Source of the DNA: DSAR01 sp034437315
Lineage (GTDB): Bacteria; Chloroflexota; Anaerolineae; B4-G1
NCBI GenBank assembly: GCA_034437315.1
Contig: DAOTUC010000296.1
Location: 1 to 14,803 of the forward strand
Direction: 5' to 3'
DNA: 14,803 bases
The notes beneath the pieces are model-generated. The model was not told the origin of the DNA, did no database searches, and saw only the letters and a list, made by a program, of their open reading frames with translations. The position numbers were made by a program, and so were the translations under genes. Below are positions 7,235 to 14,059 of this stretch, piece after piece; the first letter of the stretch is position 1, and the number at the start of each line of letters is the position of its first letter.

Positions 7235-8614
7235 ATGGATCTAATCATCACGCTGTTGGAAAAAGTATGCGTCATCGTGCTCCTGGGGTACGTCGTCTCC
7301 CGGGCGGGATTCTTTCGCGTCTACCTGGATGGCGGACGACCCGGCTGGCGCGCTATCAGCGCGACGGCGCTCATCTTCGGCCTATTCTCGATCTACGGCA
7401 CCCTGGGCGGCGCGCAGATCGGCGACGCCGTCATCAACGTCCGCGACGCCGGCCCGATGATCGGCGGCCTGGTCGGCGGCCCGCTGGTGGGCCTCATCGC
7501 CGGTCTGATCGGCGGCCTGCATCGCCTGGCGATTGGCCTGGGCGAGGTGGGGACGTGGACCGGCCTGGGTTATACCTGCATCCCGTGCACCCTGAGCACG
7601 GTGTTCCTGGGATTATTGTCCGGCCTGGTCCGCCGCCGGCGGGGTCTGCTGAGCGTCCAATCGGCGACCCTTTTCGCTTTCGGGGGCGAGGGGCTGCACA
7701 TGCTCCTGGGATTATTGCTGGCCGGCGATCCGGCCCGCTGGCTGACGGGCGAAAGCATCATCCAGAGCTGGGAACTGGTCATCAGCCGGGCGTCGATCCC
7801 AATGATTTTGGCCAACGGCGTTGGAGTGGGCATATTCTTCTTCGCGCTGCATAACTACCTGAACGAACTCCGCACCACCCAGGAAAGAAACGACTTCTAC
7901 CGCCAGATCGAGCGGCGCAACACCGAACTTCAAGCGGTCTATCAGATCAGCCAGGACATCAGCGCCAGCCTGGAGCTTGACCAGACGCTCCAGGCCATTT
8001 TGACACAGGTGTGCCAGATGATCGACTACGACGCAGCCGAAATTTGCCTCTACGACAAAGAGGCGCGCGTCTTGCGTGTCAGAGCCTGGATCGGTTCCGA
8101 GCAAATCGCAGTCGATACCCGTGGACAGACCTATCGTCTGGGCGAGGGATACACCGGTTGGATCGGGCAGCGCCGGCAGAGCCTCCTCATCCCTGACGTC
8201 GAAATCCACCACGCCCAACGACCGGTCACGCGCCAGGCGGCCGAAGGGGTTCCCATCCACGCTTACCTGGGCGTGCCGCTATTGGTCGGGCAGAAGCTGG
8301 TGGGCGCGCTGGAACTGGTCAGCACACACACAGGCGCCTTCGACGAGCACACCCGCAAACTATTGGAAACCATCGCGCCACAAGCCGCCATCGCCATTCA
8401 GAACGCCGAGCACGTGCTTGAGCGAGAACGTCGCCTCAAGGAGCAGATCCAGCACCTGCGCATCGAGATTGACGAGGCCAAACGAGAAGAGCGGGTCGCC
8501 GAAATCACCGAGACCGAGTACTTCCGCCAGATTCAGGATAAGGCGCGCCGCCTCAAGAAAGCGCGCAACGATGATACACAATCGCGAGAGACGAAAGGGG
8601 ACGAGACAAATTGA
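7235..8614 (+). CDS. 5TM (LytS-type) receptor with GAF domain and charged coiled-coil tail
   Basis: This 459-residue membrane sensor starts with several hydrophobic helices (residues 1-205). These include the 5TM-5TMR_LYT hallmark NVRDAGPMIGGLVGG, with glycine-rich repeats and a conserved GLHR, as in LytS-type receptors. A linker helix (about 206-245) leads to a GAF domain (about 250-392), a small-molecule or redox-sensing fold. The last 70 residues are a charged coiled coil containing EIDEAKREE and EITETEYFRQI (within 409-444). There is no histidine kinase, cyclase or GGDEF output domain, so output is probably by protein contact. The ATG is preceded by GAGAGG (7223-7228), six bases upstream. 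The stop overlaps the start of the HD gene by 4 bases, so the two are translationally coupled. The ligand is unknown. Confidence 0.85.
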   Translation: MDLIITLLEKVCVIVLLGYVVSRAGFFRVYLDGGRPGWRAISATALIFGLFSIYGTLGGAQIGDAVINVRDAGPMIGGLVGGPLVGLIAGLIGGLHRLAIGLGEVGTWTGLGYTCIPCTLSTVFLGLLSGLVRRRRGLLSVQSATLFAFGGEGLHMLLGLLLAGDPARWLTGESIIQSWELVISRASIPMILANGVGVGIFFFALHNYLNELRTTQERNDFYRQIERRNTELQAVYQISQDISASLELDQTLQAILTQVCQMIDYDAAEICLYDKEARVLRVRAWIGSEQIAVDTRGQTYRLGEGYTGWIGQRRQSLLIPDVEIHHAQRPVTRQAAEGVPIHAYLGVPLLVGQKLVGALELVSTHTGAFDEHTRKLLETIAPQAAIAIQNAEHVLERERRLKEQIQHLRIEIDEAKREERVAEITETEYFRQIQDKARRLKKARNDDTQSRETKGDETN

Positions 8615-9255
8615 ACATGATCACCATTGACCAGGCCCGGCGCTACTACACCAATTCCGACGCCGTGCACGATTTCGACCACGTGTTGCGGGTGTTGAAC
8701 ATGGCCCAACGCATCGCCGAGGGCGAGCGCGCCGGAGAGCAGCGCGTGGCGATCATCCAGGCGGCGGCGCTGCTGCACGACGTGGGACGGGCCCAGGCCG
8801 AAGACCGGGGGATCGACCACGCCGCCTTCGCCGCCGGACGGGTTTCGGAGATCCTGGCGGGTTATCCCCAACCTGAGATTGAGGCTGTGGCCCACGCCGT
8901 CGCCGCCCATCGCTTCCGCACCCGGCCCGATCCCGAGACGCTGGAAGCGCGCATCCTCTTCGACGCCGACAAACTCGACGCCATCGGCGCCATCGGCGTC
9001 GCTCGGGCCTTCGCCTACGGCGGCGCTCACGGCCAACGACTCTGGGCGCCGGTCGAGGCGGTCGACGTCGCCCGTTGGCAAGCGCAAGGAGATGATCCCC
9101 GGGCCCACACACCCGTTCACGAGTTCATCGTCAAGCTCTCGCGCTTGAAGGGCCGGCTGTACACCGCGACCGGGCGCGCCATCGCCGAGGAACGCCACGC
9201 CTACATGGTCGCCTTCTTCGACCGGTTGAGCGCCGAAGTCCATGGAGAGATGTGA
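8611..9255 (+). CDS. HD-domain phosphohydrolase
   Basis: This 214-residue soluble protein of the HD superfamily has metal ligands typical of small phosphohydrolases: H24 (DFDH), H56-D57 (LLHDVGR) and D123 (FDADKLDAIG, residues 117-126). The overall pattern, with AHRF near 100 and the DADKLDA motif, resembles the YedJ/YpgQ-type HD proteins, which hydrolyse nucleotides or related phosphoesters; the substrate here is not known. The TTG start at 8611 gives a TTGA overlap with the stop of the GAF sensor gene, and GAAAGGGG lies 10 bases upstream. An ATG at 8617 is an alternative that would leave a 2-base gap. Coupling to the sensor suggests a role in the same pathway, possibly turnover of a signalling nucleotide, but this is inference only. 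Confidence 0.85.
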   Translation: MNMITIDQARRYYTNSDAVHDFDHVLRVLNMAQRIAEGERAGEQRVAIIQAAALLHDVGRAQAEDRGIDHAAFAAGRVSEILAGYPQPEIEAVAHAVAAHRFRTRPDPETLEARILFDADKLDAIGAIGVARAFAYGGAHGQRLWAPVEAVDVARWQAQGDDPRAHTPVHEFIVKLSRLKGRLYTATGRAIAEERHAYMVAFFDRLSAEVHGEM

Positions 9256-9327
9256 CCCGGCACAGGCCCCTCGCCCACGTTCAAGCAGGAACGGGCTAAT
9301 TGATCATTCCCAGGAACGGAGCGTAAA

Positions 9328-9942
9328 ATGCGCCTCGAAGAACTCCATATGGATTGGAAAGCCGTCGCCGTCATCATCGTCTCCACGCTGACGCTGACTG
9401 TGGCCCATTACCATCGCGTGTTTCGTCACCGGGCCTACGACCAACTGTTCTTTTACCTGGTCGTCCCCCTGTTGACCATTCTGCTCCTCTTCCGCGAGTC
9501 GCCGGCCGAGTACGGATTCCGACTGGGCGATTGGAAAGCTGGGCTACTGCTCACGGCGGCCGGATGCGGCGTGATGGGGTTCATCATCTTCTACCTGGCC
9601 CGCACGCCTCACTTCCGCGGCTATTACGCGCTCCGGGCCAAGACCGCCATGCCCATGCCGTTGGCCAACGCGCTCGAACTTTTCGCCTGGGAGTTTCTAT
9701 TCCGCGGATTCCTGCTGTTCTCTCTCTACCGGGTCTGTGGGCCGTATGCGATTTTAATTCAGGCGATGCCCTTCGCCGTCGCCCACTTCGGCAAACCGGA
9801 GATCGAGACGCTGAGTTGTATCTTCGGCGGCAGCCTCCTCGGCTACGTCGCCTGGCGCACTCGCTCATTCCTCTACCCGTTCGTCATCCACTGGTTTATG
9901 GCAACGTGGATGATTCTCGTCGCCGGCGGCGCGGCAAAGTGA
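9328..9942 (+). CDS. CPBP-family (Abi/CAAX-like) membrane protein with altered motif 1
   Basis: This 204-residue protein has about six to seven hydrophobic segments and resembles the CPBP intramembrane metalloprotease family (type II CAAX endopeptidase-like). Motif 1, normally EExxxR, reads WEFLFRG (W121, E122, R126), so the first glutamate is Trp. Motif 2, FxxxH, is intact (FAVAH, H153). Motif 3, HxxxN, reads HWFMA (H188, A192), lacking the Asn. The protein may be a divergent active protease, an inactive scaffold, or a substrate-specific variant. The ATG at 9328 is supported by GGAG (9318-9321), six bases upstream; a second ATG at 9349 lacks this. It is 72 bases downstream of the HD gene and ends 62 bases before the promoter of the glycan operon, so it is probably the last gene of the preceding unit. 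Confidence 0.8.
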   Translation: MRLEELHMDWKAVAVIIVSTLTLTVAHYHRVFRHRAYDQLFFYLVVPLLTILLLFRESPAEYGFRLGDWKAGLLLTAAGCGVMGFIIFYLARTPHFRGYYALRAKTAMPMPLANALELFAWEFLFRGFLLFSLYRVCGPYAILIQAMPFAVAHFGKPEIETLSCIFGGSLLGYVAWRTRSFLYPFVIHWFMATWMILVAGGAAK

Positions 9943-10004
9943 CGTAGCCAGAGGGCGTAGTGAAATTGTCGATTGATCGTAGCAATACCGGCGTCAAAAC
10001 GAAG

Positions 10005-10033
10005 TTGACGAAACCCCCCGAAACAGGTATCAT
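10005..10033 (+). promoter_or_regulatory. Sigma70-type promoter for the glycan operon
   Basis: TTGACG (10005-10010) and TATCAT (10028-10033) are separated by exactly 17 bases, close to consensus. Transcription would start near 10040 and give a leader of about 45 bases before the glycosyltransferase gene. It is the best-formed promoter in the window. Confidence 0.72.
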
Positions 10034-10085
10034 ATCAACGATAAAATAGGCTCACGCACGGCCCGCTACATATGGCTCAGGAGGT

Positions 10086-10859
10086 GTGCTCATAAACGAA
10101 CGAACCCCTCAACTTTCCCTCGTCATCCCGATGTACAACGAGGAAAAGCGAATTCAAGGCACGTTAGACGCGGTGTTGGCCTGGCTGCACGAGCAACCCC
10201 TGTCCTGGGAATTGCTCATGGTCAACGACGGCAGCACCGATGGCACAGCGGAAATTGTCGAGACCGCTATGCGCAACCATCCCCAGATCACCATGATCAA
10301 CAATCCCCACAGCGGCAAATCCTATACGTTGCGCACCGGCATCTTGAACGCCCGGGGAGAATACGTCCTCCACGCCGACGCCGATCTCTCGACGCCGCCC
10401 GATGAGTTCGAGAAACTGCTGTCCCCGCTCCACGATGGATATGACGTCGCCATTGGCTCGCGCGCCGGCCGGACCAACGCCCCGTGGTATCGCCAACTGA
10501 TGAGCGTCGGGTTCCCCCTGCTGGTGCGGCTCCTCGTGGTCCGCGGCCTGCACGATACCCAGTGCGGCTTCAAGGCCTACCGCACCCAGGCGGCTCAAGA
10601 CCTGTTCAGACGCGCCCGCCTCTATGCAGAACCGTCGGAATCGCTGAAGCAGCCGCGCGTGACCGCCGGGTCCGACGTGGAGATCCTCTTCCTGGCCCGT
10701 CAATTGGGCTACAAAATCAAAGAGGTGCCCGTCACGTGGATTTACGCCGGTCACACCAAGGTCAACCCCCTACAGGATAGCCTGCTGGCAGTGATGGATA
10801 TGTTGCGCATCCGCTGGTACGGCCTGACCGGCGTTTACAACCAGACAAAGGCGGTATGA
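10086..10859 (+). CDS. GT2 glycosyltransferase, dolichyl-phosphate glucosyl/mannosyltransferase-like
   Basis: This GT-A fold family 2 glycosyltransferase of about 257 residues resembles ALG5/DPM1-type enzymes, which transfer sugar from a nucleotide donor to a polyprenyl phosphate. Seen are LVIPMYNEE (12-20), NDGSTDGT (47-54), a DXD motif in HADADLSTP (98-100), DTQCGFKAY (about 157-165) and GSDVEILFLAR (about 198-208). It has no C-terminal membrane domain. The start is odd: the only standard codon is GTG 10086, but AGGAGG (10079-10084) ends one base before it, whereas ATA 10092 sits 7 bases away. The next in-frame ATG (10131) would remove the first strand. The stop overlaps rnhB by 4 bases (ATGA), so translation is coupled. 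The likely role is a lipid-linked sugar for surface glycan assembly. Confidence 0.88.
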   Translation: MLINERTPQLSLVIPMYNEEKRIQGTLDAVLAWLHEQPLSWELLMVNDGSTDGTAEIVETAMRNHPQITMINNPHSGKSYTLRTGILNARGEYVLHADADLSTPPDEFEKLLSPLHDGYDVAIGSRAGRTNAPWYRQLMSVGFPLLVRLLVVRGLHDTQCGFKAYRTQAAQDLFRRARLYAEPSESLKQPRVTAGSDVEILFLARQLGYKIKEVPVTWIYAGHTKVNPLQDSLLAVMDMLRIRWYGLTGVYNQTKAV

Positions 10860-11530
10860 AACCGGATTTGACGGAGGAATACGCATTACAGACCGCCGGA
10901 TACGTGCACATCGCCGGCGTGGACGAGGCCGGGCGGGGCGCGTGGGCCGGGCCGGTCTGTGCGGCGGCGGTCGCCTTGCCCCTAAGTAACCGCGACCTGC
11001 TCCACCTATTGGACGGCGTCCGCGATTCCAAATTGCTAAGCCCCCGGCGCCGGGAAGCGTTGGCGCCCGTGATCCAGGACGTGGCTGAGGCAGTCGGGGT
11101 CGGATGGGCCGCGCCGGCCGAGGTGGACGCCGTCGGCGTTTTGCCAGCCACCCGCTGCGCTATGGTCCGGGCGATAGCGGTCCTGAGAACTCCGCCCCAT
11201 CCCGCCCCTGCCAGCGGGAGCGCGGATGTGCGCATCGACGCCCTGTTGCTCGATTATGTGCGCCTGCCGGAGATCAACCTGCCCCAGCGAGCCTTCCCCA
11301 AGGCGGATGGGCGGTCTCTCAGCGTGGCGGCCGCCAGCATCGTGGCCAAAGTAGCGCGAGATCGCGTGATGACAGCGCTGGAGATTGAGTTCCCCGGTTA
11401 CGGGTTCGCCGCCCACAAGGGCTACGGGACCGCTCAACACCGGGATGCGCTGGCCCGATTGGGAGCGACGCCCATTCACCGCATGAGCTGGCGCCCCTTG
11501 CGAGACCTGGCGGAGGCGGAATGCAACTAG
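10856..11530 (+). CDS. rnhB: Ribonuclease HII
   Basis: RNase HII cleaves RNA in RNA/DNA hybrids, and single ribonucleotides embedded in DNA, in the cytoplasm. The 224-residue protein carries the family signature VDEAGRGAWAGP (D23, E24). A third acid is D133 (LLLDYVRL) and a fourth is probably D151 (KADGRSLS), followed by AAASIVAKVARDR and the C-terminal substrate loop GYGFAAHKGYGT. All DEDD metal ligands appear present, so the enzyme should be active. The segment around residues 95-125 is slightly longer than usual. It starts within the stop of the GT2 gene (ATGA) and its last 10 bases overlap the GT4 gene, so it is locked inside the glycan operon although it is a DNA-maintenance enzyme. Confidence 0.95.
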   Translation: MKPDLTEEYALQTAGYVHIAGVDEAGRGAWAGPVCAAAVALPLSNRDLLHLLDGVRDSKLLSPRRREALAPVIQDVAEAVGVGWAAPAEVDAVGVLPATRCAMVRAIAVLRTPPHPAPASGSADVRIDALLLDYVRLPEINLPQRAFPKADGRSLSVAAASIVAKVARDRVMTALEIEFPGYGFAAHKGYGTAQHRDALARLGATPIHRMSWRPLRDLAEAECN

Positions 11531-12621
11531 CCCTGGTTCACGATTGGCTCAACCAATTGGGCGGCGCCGAGGACGTCCTCGAGACATTGACAGCGATGTT
11601 CCCCCAGTCCCCCATCTACACCGCCATCTACTGGCGTGAGGGCATGCCCGCCGCTTACCGGGATTGGGACATCCGCCCGACGTGGATGGATCGCTTGCCC
11701 GGCGTCTACCGCCGCCATCAGGCCTACTTCCCCCTCTACCCCCTGGCCTTCGCCCAATTGCGCCTGACCGGTTACGACCTGGTGTTGAGCAACAAATCGG
11801 GGTTCTGCATCGGCGTCCAGACCGACGGGGCGCCCCACATCTGCTACTGCCTGGCGCCCACGCGATACGTGTGGGATTTCGACGCCTACGCCGCGCGCGA
11901 GGCGCTCTCCCCGGCGCTGCGGGCCGCGTTGCGCCCACTCGTCGCTCTCCTGCGGCGCTGGGATTATCGAGCCGCCCAACAGGTCGACCACTTCGTCGCC
12001 ATCTCCGGCGAGATCCAGAACCGCATTCGCCGCTATTACAGACGGGACTCGACCATCATCTATCCCCCGGTGGAGACAGATCGTTTCGAGCCGTCGGGCG
12101 CGCAGGACGAGTACTACCTCATCGTCTCCCGCCTCATCCCGTATAAGCGCATTGACCTGGCGGTGCGGGCCTTCAACCAGTTGGGAGCGCCGCTGCTCAT
12201 CGCCGGCGACGGGCGAGACCGGGAGAGGCTGGAATCATTGGCGGGACCCAACGTGACGTTTCTGGGGCGCGTGCCGGATGAAGATCTGCCGGACCTGTTC
12301 GCTCGTTGCCGGGCCTACGTCCTGCCCGGCCTGGAGGATTTCTGCATCTCGCCAGTCCAGGCCCAGGCGGCGGGGCGTCCGGTGATCGCCTACCGGGCCG
12401 GCGGGGCGCTGGATACGGTCGTCGAGGGGGAGACAGGCGCTTTCTTCCGCGAGATGACGCCGGAGGCGTTGGCGTTGACCGTCGCCGATTTTGACGTCGA
12501 CAACGTCGATCCGCGAGCGTGCGTGCAGAACGCCAGGCGCTTTGACGCCCAGGTGTTCAAACAGGCGCTGGGTCGCTTCATTGAACAGCGGGCAGCGCGC
12601 AAAACGGGACGGAAAACATGA
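11521..12621 (+). CDS. GT4 glycosyltransferase
   Basis: This 366-residue GT-B fold, family 4 retaining glycosyltransferase probably adds a sugar to a lipid-linked or surface glycan. The N-terminal half begins VHDWLNQLGGAEDVLE with the glycine-rich acceptor loop, and continues with the APTRYVWDF segment. The C-terminal half has YLIVSRLIPYKRID, LIAGDGRDRE and the donor-binding region PGLEDFCISPVQAQAAG. The usual EX7E pair is E272 and Q280, so the second acid is glutamine, and the commonly seen EDFG is EDFC; both could alter donor contacts. The start ATG lies inside the end of rnhB with a 10-base overlap, indicating coupled translation. The Wzz-like gene follows after 10 bases. The sugar specificity cannot be read from the sequence. 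Confidence 0.88.
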   Translation: MQLALVHDWLNQLGGAEDVLETLTAMFPQSPIYTAIYWREGMPAAYRDWDIRPTWMDRLPGVYRRHQAYFPLYPLAFAQLRLTGYDLVLSNKSGFCIGVQTDGAPHICYCLAPTRYVWDFDAYAAREALSPALRAALRPLVALLRRWDYRAAQQVDHFVAISGEIQNRIRRYYRRDSTIIYPPVETDRFEPSGAQDEYYLIVSRLIPYKRIDLAVRAFNQLGAPLLIAGDGRDRERLESLAGPNVTFLGRVPDEDLPDLFARCRAYVLPGLEDFCISPVQAQAAGRPVIAYRAGGALDTVVEGETGAFFREMTPEALALTVADFDVDNVDPRACVQNARRFDAQVFKQALGRFIEQRAARKTGRKT

Positions 12622-12631
12622 AGGAGACGTT

Positions 12632-13306
12632 ATGGAATTGAGAGACTATTGGAACGTATTGTCGCGCCGCTGGTATCTCGTCGTCGTTCCCGTGCTCATC
12701 GTCGCCGTCTACGCGGCGGCGACTTACGTCCCACCGGCGCCGATCTATCAGGTGGTCATGCGTTTCGCCGCCGGCTCGCAGCCCGGCGGCCTCAGCGTGG
12801 ACTACGACCGCTACTACCCCTGGCTGACGTCGGAATACATCGCCAACGGCCTGGCAGATGCAGCCCGGACCGGCGTCTTCGCCGAGGCGGTCTCGGCCCG
12901 CCTGCGTTCAGACGGGCGCGACGTCCCGCCCCAGGCCATTCAGCAGGCCATCGTGACCGACAACGCGCAATCGATCTTGGTGGTCTATCTCAACTGGCCC
13001 AATGCGGAACAGGTGGTTCCGGTCGCAGAGGCCATCGCCGCCGAGCTGACCGAGAACGGCGCAGCCTATTACCCCCAGTTGGAGGGCGTGGGGCCGCCGA
13101 TTCGCCAGTTGGACGCGCCGGCGCCGCAGAGACTGCCCCCCGGATTGCGCAGCCAGTTGATGGGCCCGGCGGTCAAGATCGGGCTGGCGGCCGCCGTCGG
13201 CGTGGCGTTGGCGCTCCTGTGGCACTATCTCGACCCCACCGTGCGCGAGACAGCGGAGTTGACGGACATGGGAATAGCGGTGCTGGCGGAATTGCCGCGC
13301 CATTGA
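12632..13306 (+). CDS. Wzz-like chain-length/BY-kinase modulator, first copy
   Basis: This 224-residue inner-membrane protein has Wzz (polysaccharide co-polymerase) layout: a short cytoplasmic MELRDYWNVLSRRW start, a first membrane helix (about 16-36), an external domain of about 140 residues and a second helix (about 178-200), then a short tail, VRETAELTDMGIAVLAELP. The external domain is small for Wzz proteins. Such proteins control glycan chain length and, in split systems, activate a separate BY-kinase through the cytoplasmic tail. The start is chosen from AAGGAGA (12621-12627), five bases before the ATG; an upstream in-frame extension overlaps the GT4 gene and looks non-coding. It follows the GT4 gene by 10 bases. 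Confidence 0.82.
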   Translation: MELRDYWNVLSRRWYLVVVPVLIVAVYAAATYVPPAPIYQVVMRFAAGSQPGGLSVDYDRYYPWLTSEYIANGLADAARTGVFAEAVSARLRSDGRDVPPQAIQQAIVTDNAQSILVVYLNWPNAEQVVPVAEAIAAELTENGAAYYPQLEGVGPPIRQLDAPAPQRLPPGLRSQLMGPAVKIGLAAAVGVALALLWHYLDPTVRETAELTDMGIAVLAELPRH

Positions 13307-13317
13307 TCGGCGGAATT

Positions 13318-13346
13318 TTGTCGGTTAAGCCTTGATATGGTAGAAT
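13318..13346 (+). promoter_or_regulatory. Extended -10 promoter for the second Wzz/BY-kinase pair
   Basis: TTGTCG (13318-13323) and TAGAAT (13341-13346) are 17 bases apart, with TG at 13338-13339 giving an extended -10. Transcription would start near 13353, followed by a leader of about 40 bases and an excellent AGGAGG (13378-13383) before the ATG at 13393. This would let the last two genes be expressed independently of the upstream glycosyltransferases. Confidence 0.65.
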
Positions 13347-13392
13347 AGCGCCCGTTCCCCACGAGAATGAGGAAAGTAGGAGGTGTAAGATT

Positions 13393-14049
13393 ATGGAATT
13401 GATGGATTACGTTCAAATTCTGCGCAAGCGCTGGTGGATCATCGTCGCGGCAATCCTGTTGACCGCCGGCAGCGCCTTTCTGTTCAGCAAATTACAACCG
13501 GCCGAGTACACGTCGACCGTCGAGATCATCGTCGAACCGGCCCGACCGGATTGGGGACTGGCCCAATCGGCCAAGATGCTCCTGCGCACCTATATGACGG
13601 TGATCAACTCCAATTACAAGGCCCAGCAGGTGATCGACCGGTTGCAACTTTCGATGACGCCAGAGCGATTGCGCAGCAACGCCTATTTCGCCGTCGAGGC
13701 CGACCGGATGGTGATCAAACTGGAGGTGGAAGATTACGACGGCGACCAGGCGAACCGCATCGCCAAAGCCTGGGCGGAATTGTTGAAAGAGTGGCGCGAC
13801 GAGCAAAATTCCAAACAACGCAAGGAGGATCAAGTCGAAGCCTACCTGCGCGACGAACCGACCTATTACCAATCCTGGCCCAAGACCAAAATGGTCACGG
13901 CGGCCGGGGCTGTGTTTGGACTGCTGATCGCCGGCGGGGTGATCTTCTTCCTGGAGTGGCTGGAAGCAGGCGTCGTTCGCACACCCAGAGACCTGGAACG
14001 CCAATTAAATATGGTCGTGGTGGGCGCCATTCCCGCCGTAGACCGATAG
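13393..14049 (+). CDS. Wzz-like chain-length/BY-kinase modulator, second copy
   Basis: This 218-residue membrane protein is a paralogue in layout of the preceding Wzz-like protein: both begin MEL.DY...L..RW. Here a helix at about 14-32 (WWIIVAAILLTAG), an external domain with a charged coiled-coil-like part (about 105-155, ending in KQRKEDQVEAYL) and a second helix (about 166-190) precede the cytoplasmic tail VRTPRDLERQLNMVVVGAIP. That tail is typical of the activator domain that contacts BY-kinases. AGGAGG lies nine bases before the ATG, and the BY-kinase gene follows after 10 bases, so this is the most likely kinase partner. It probably controls the length or export of a surface polysaccharide. 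Confidence 0.85.
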   Translation: MELMDYVQILRKRWWIIVAAILLTAGSAFLFSKLQPAEYTSTVEIIVEPARPDWGLAQSAKMLLRTYMTVINSNYKAQQVIDRLQLSMTPERLRSNAYFAVEADRMVIKLEVEDYDGDQANRIAKAWAELLKEWRDEQNSKQRKEDQVEAYLRDEPTYYQSWPKTKMVTAAGAVFGLLIAGGVIFFLEWLEAGVVRTPRDLERQLNMVVVGAIPAVDR

Positions 14050-14059
14050 GGAGAGGAAC

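Noticed and set aside
9271..9300. Possible terminator hairpin after the HD gene (GTTC/GAAC with flanking C/G pairs)
   Set aside because: The stem is short and bulged and no T-run follows; it cannot be called a terminator.
12491..12631. N-terminal extension of the first Wzz-like protein
   Set aside because: It overlaps the GT4 gene in another frame, is Arg/Ser/Thr-rich without family resemblance, and a good Shine-Dalgarno supports the start at 12632.
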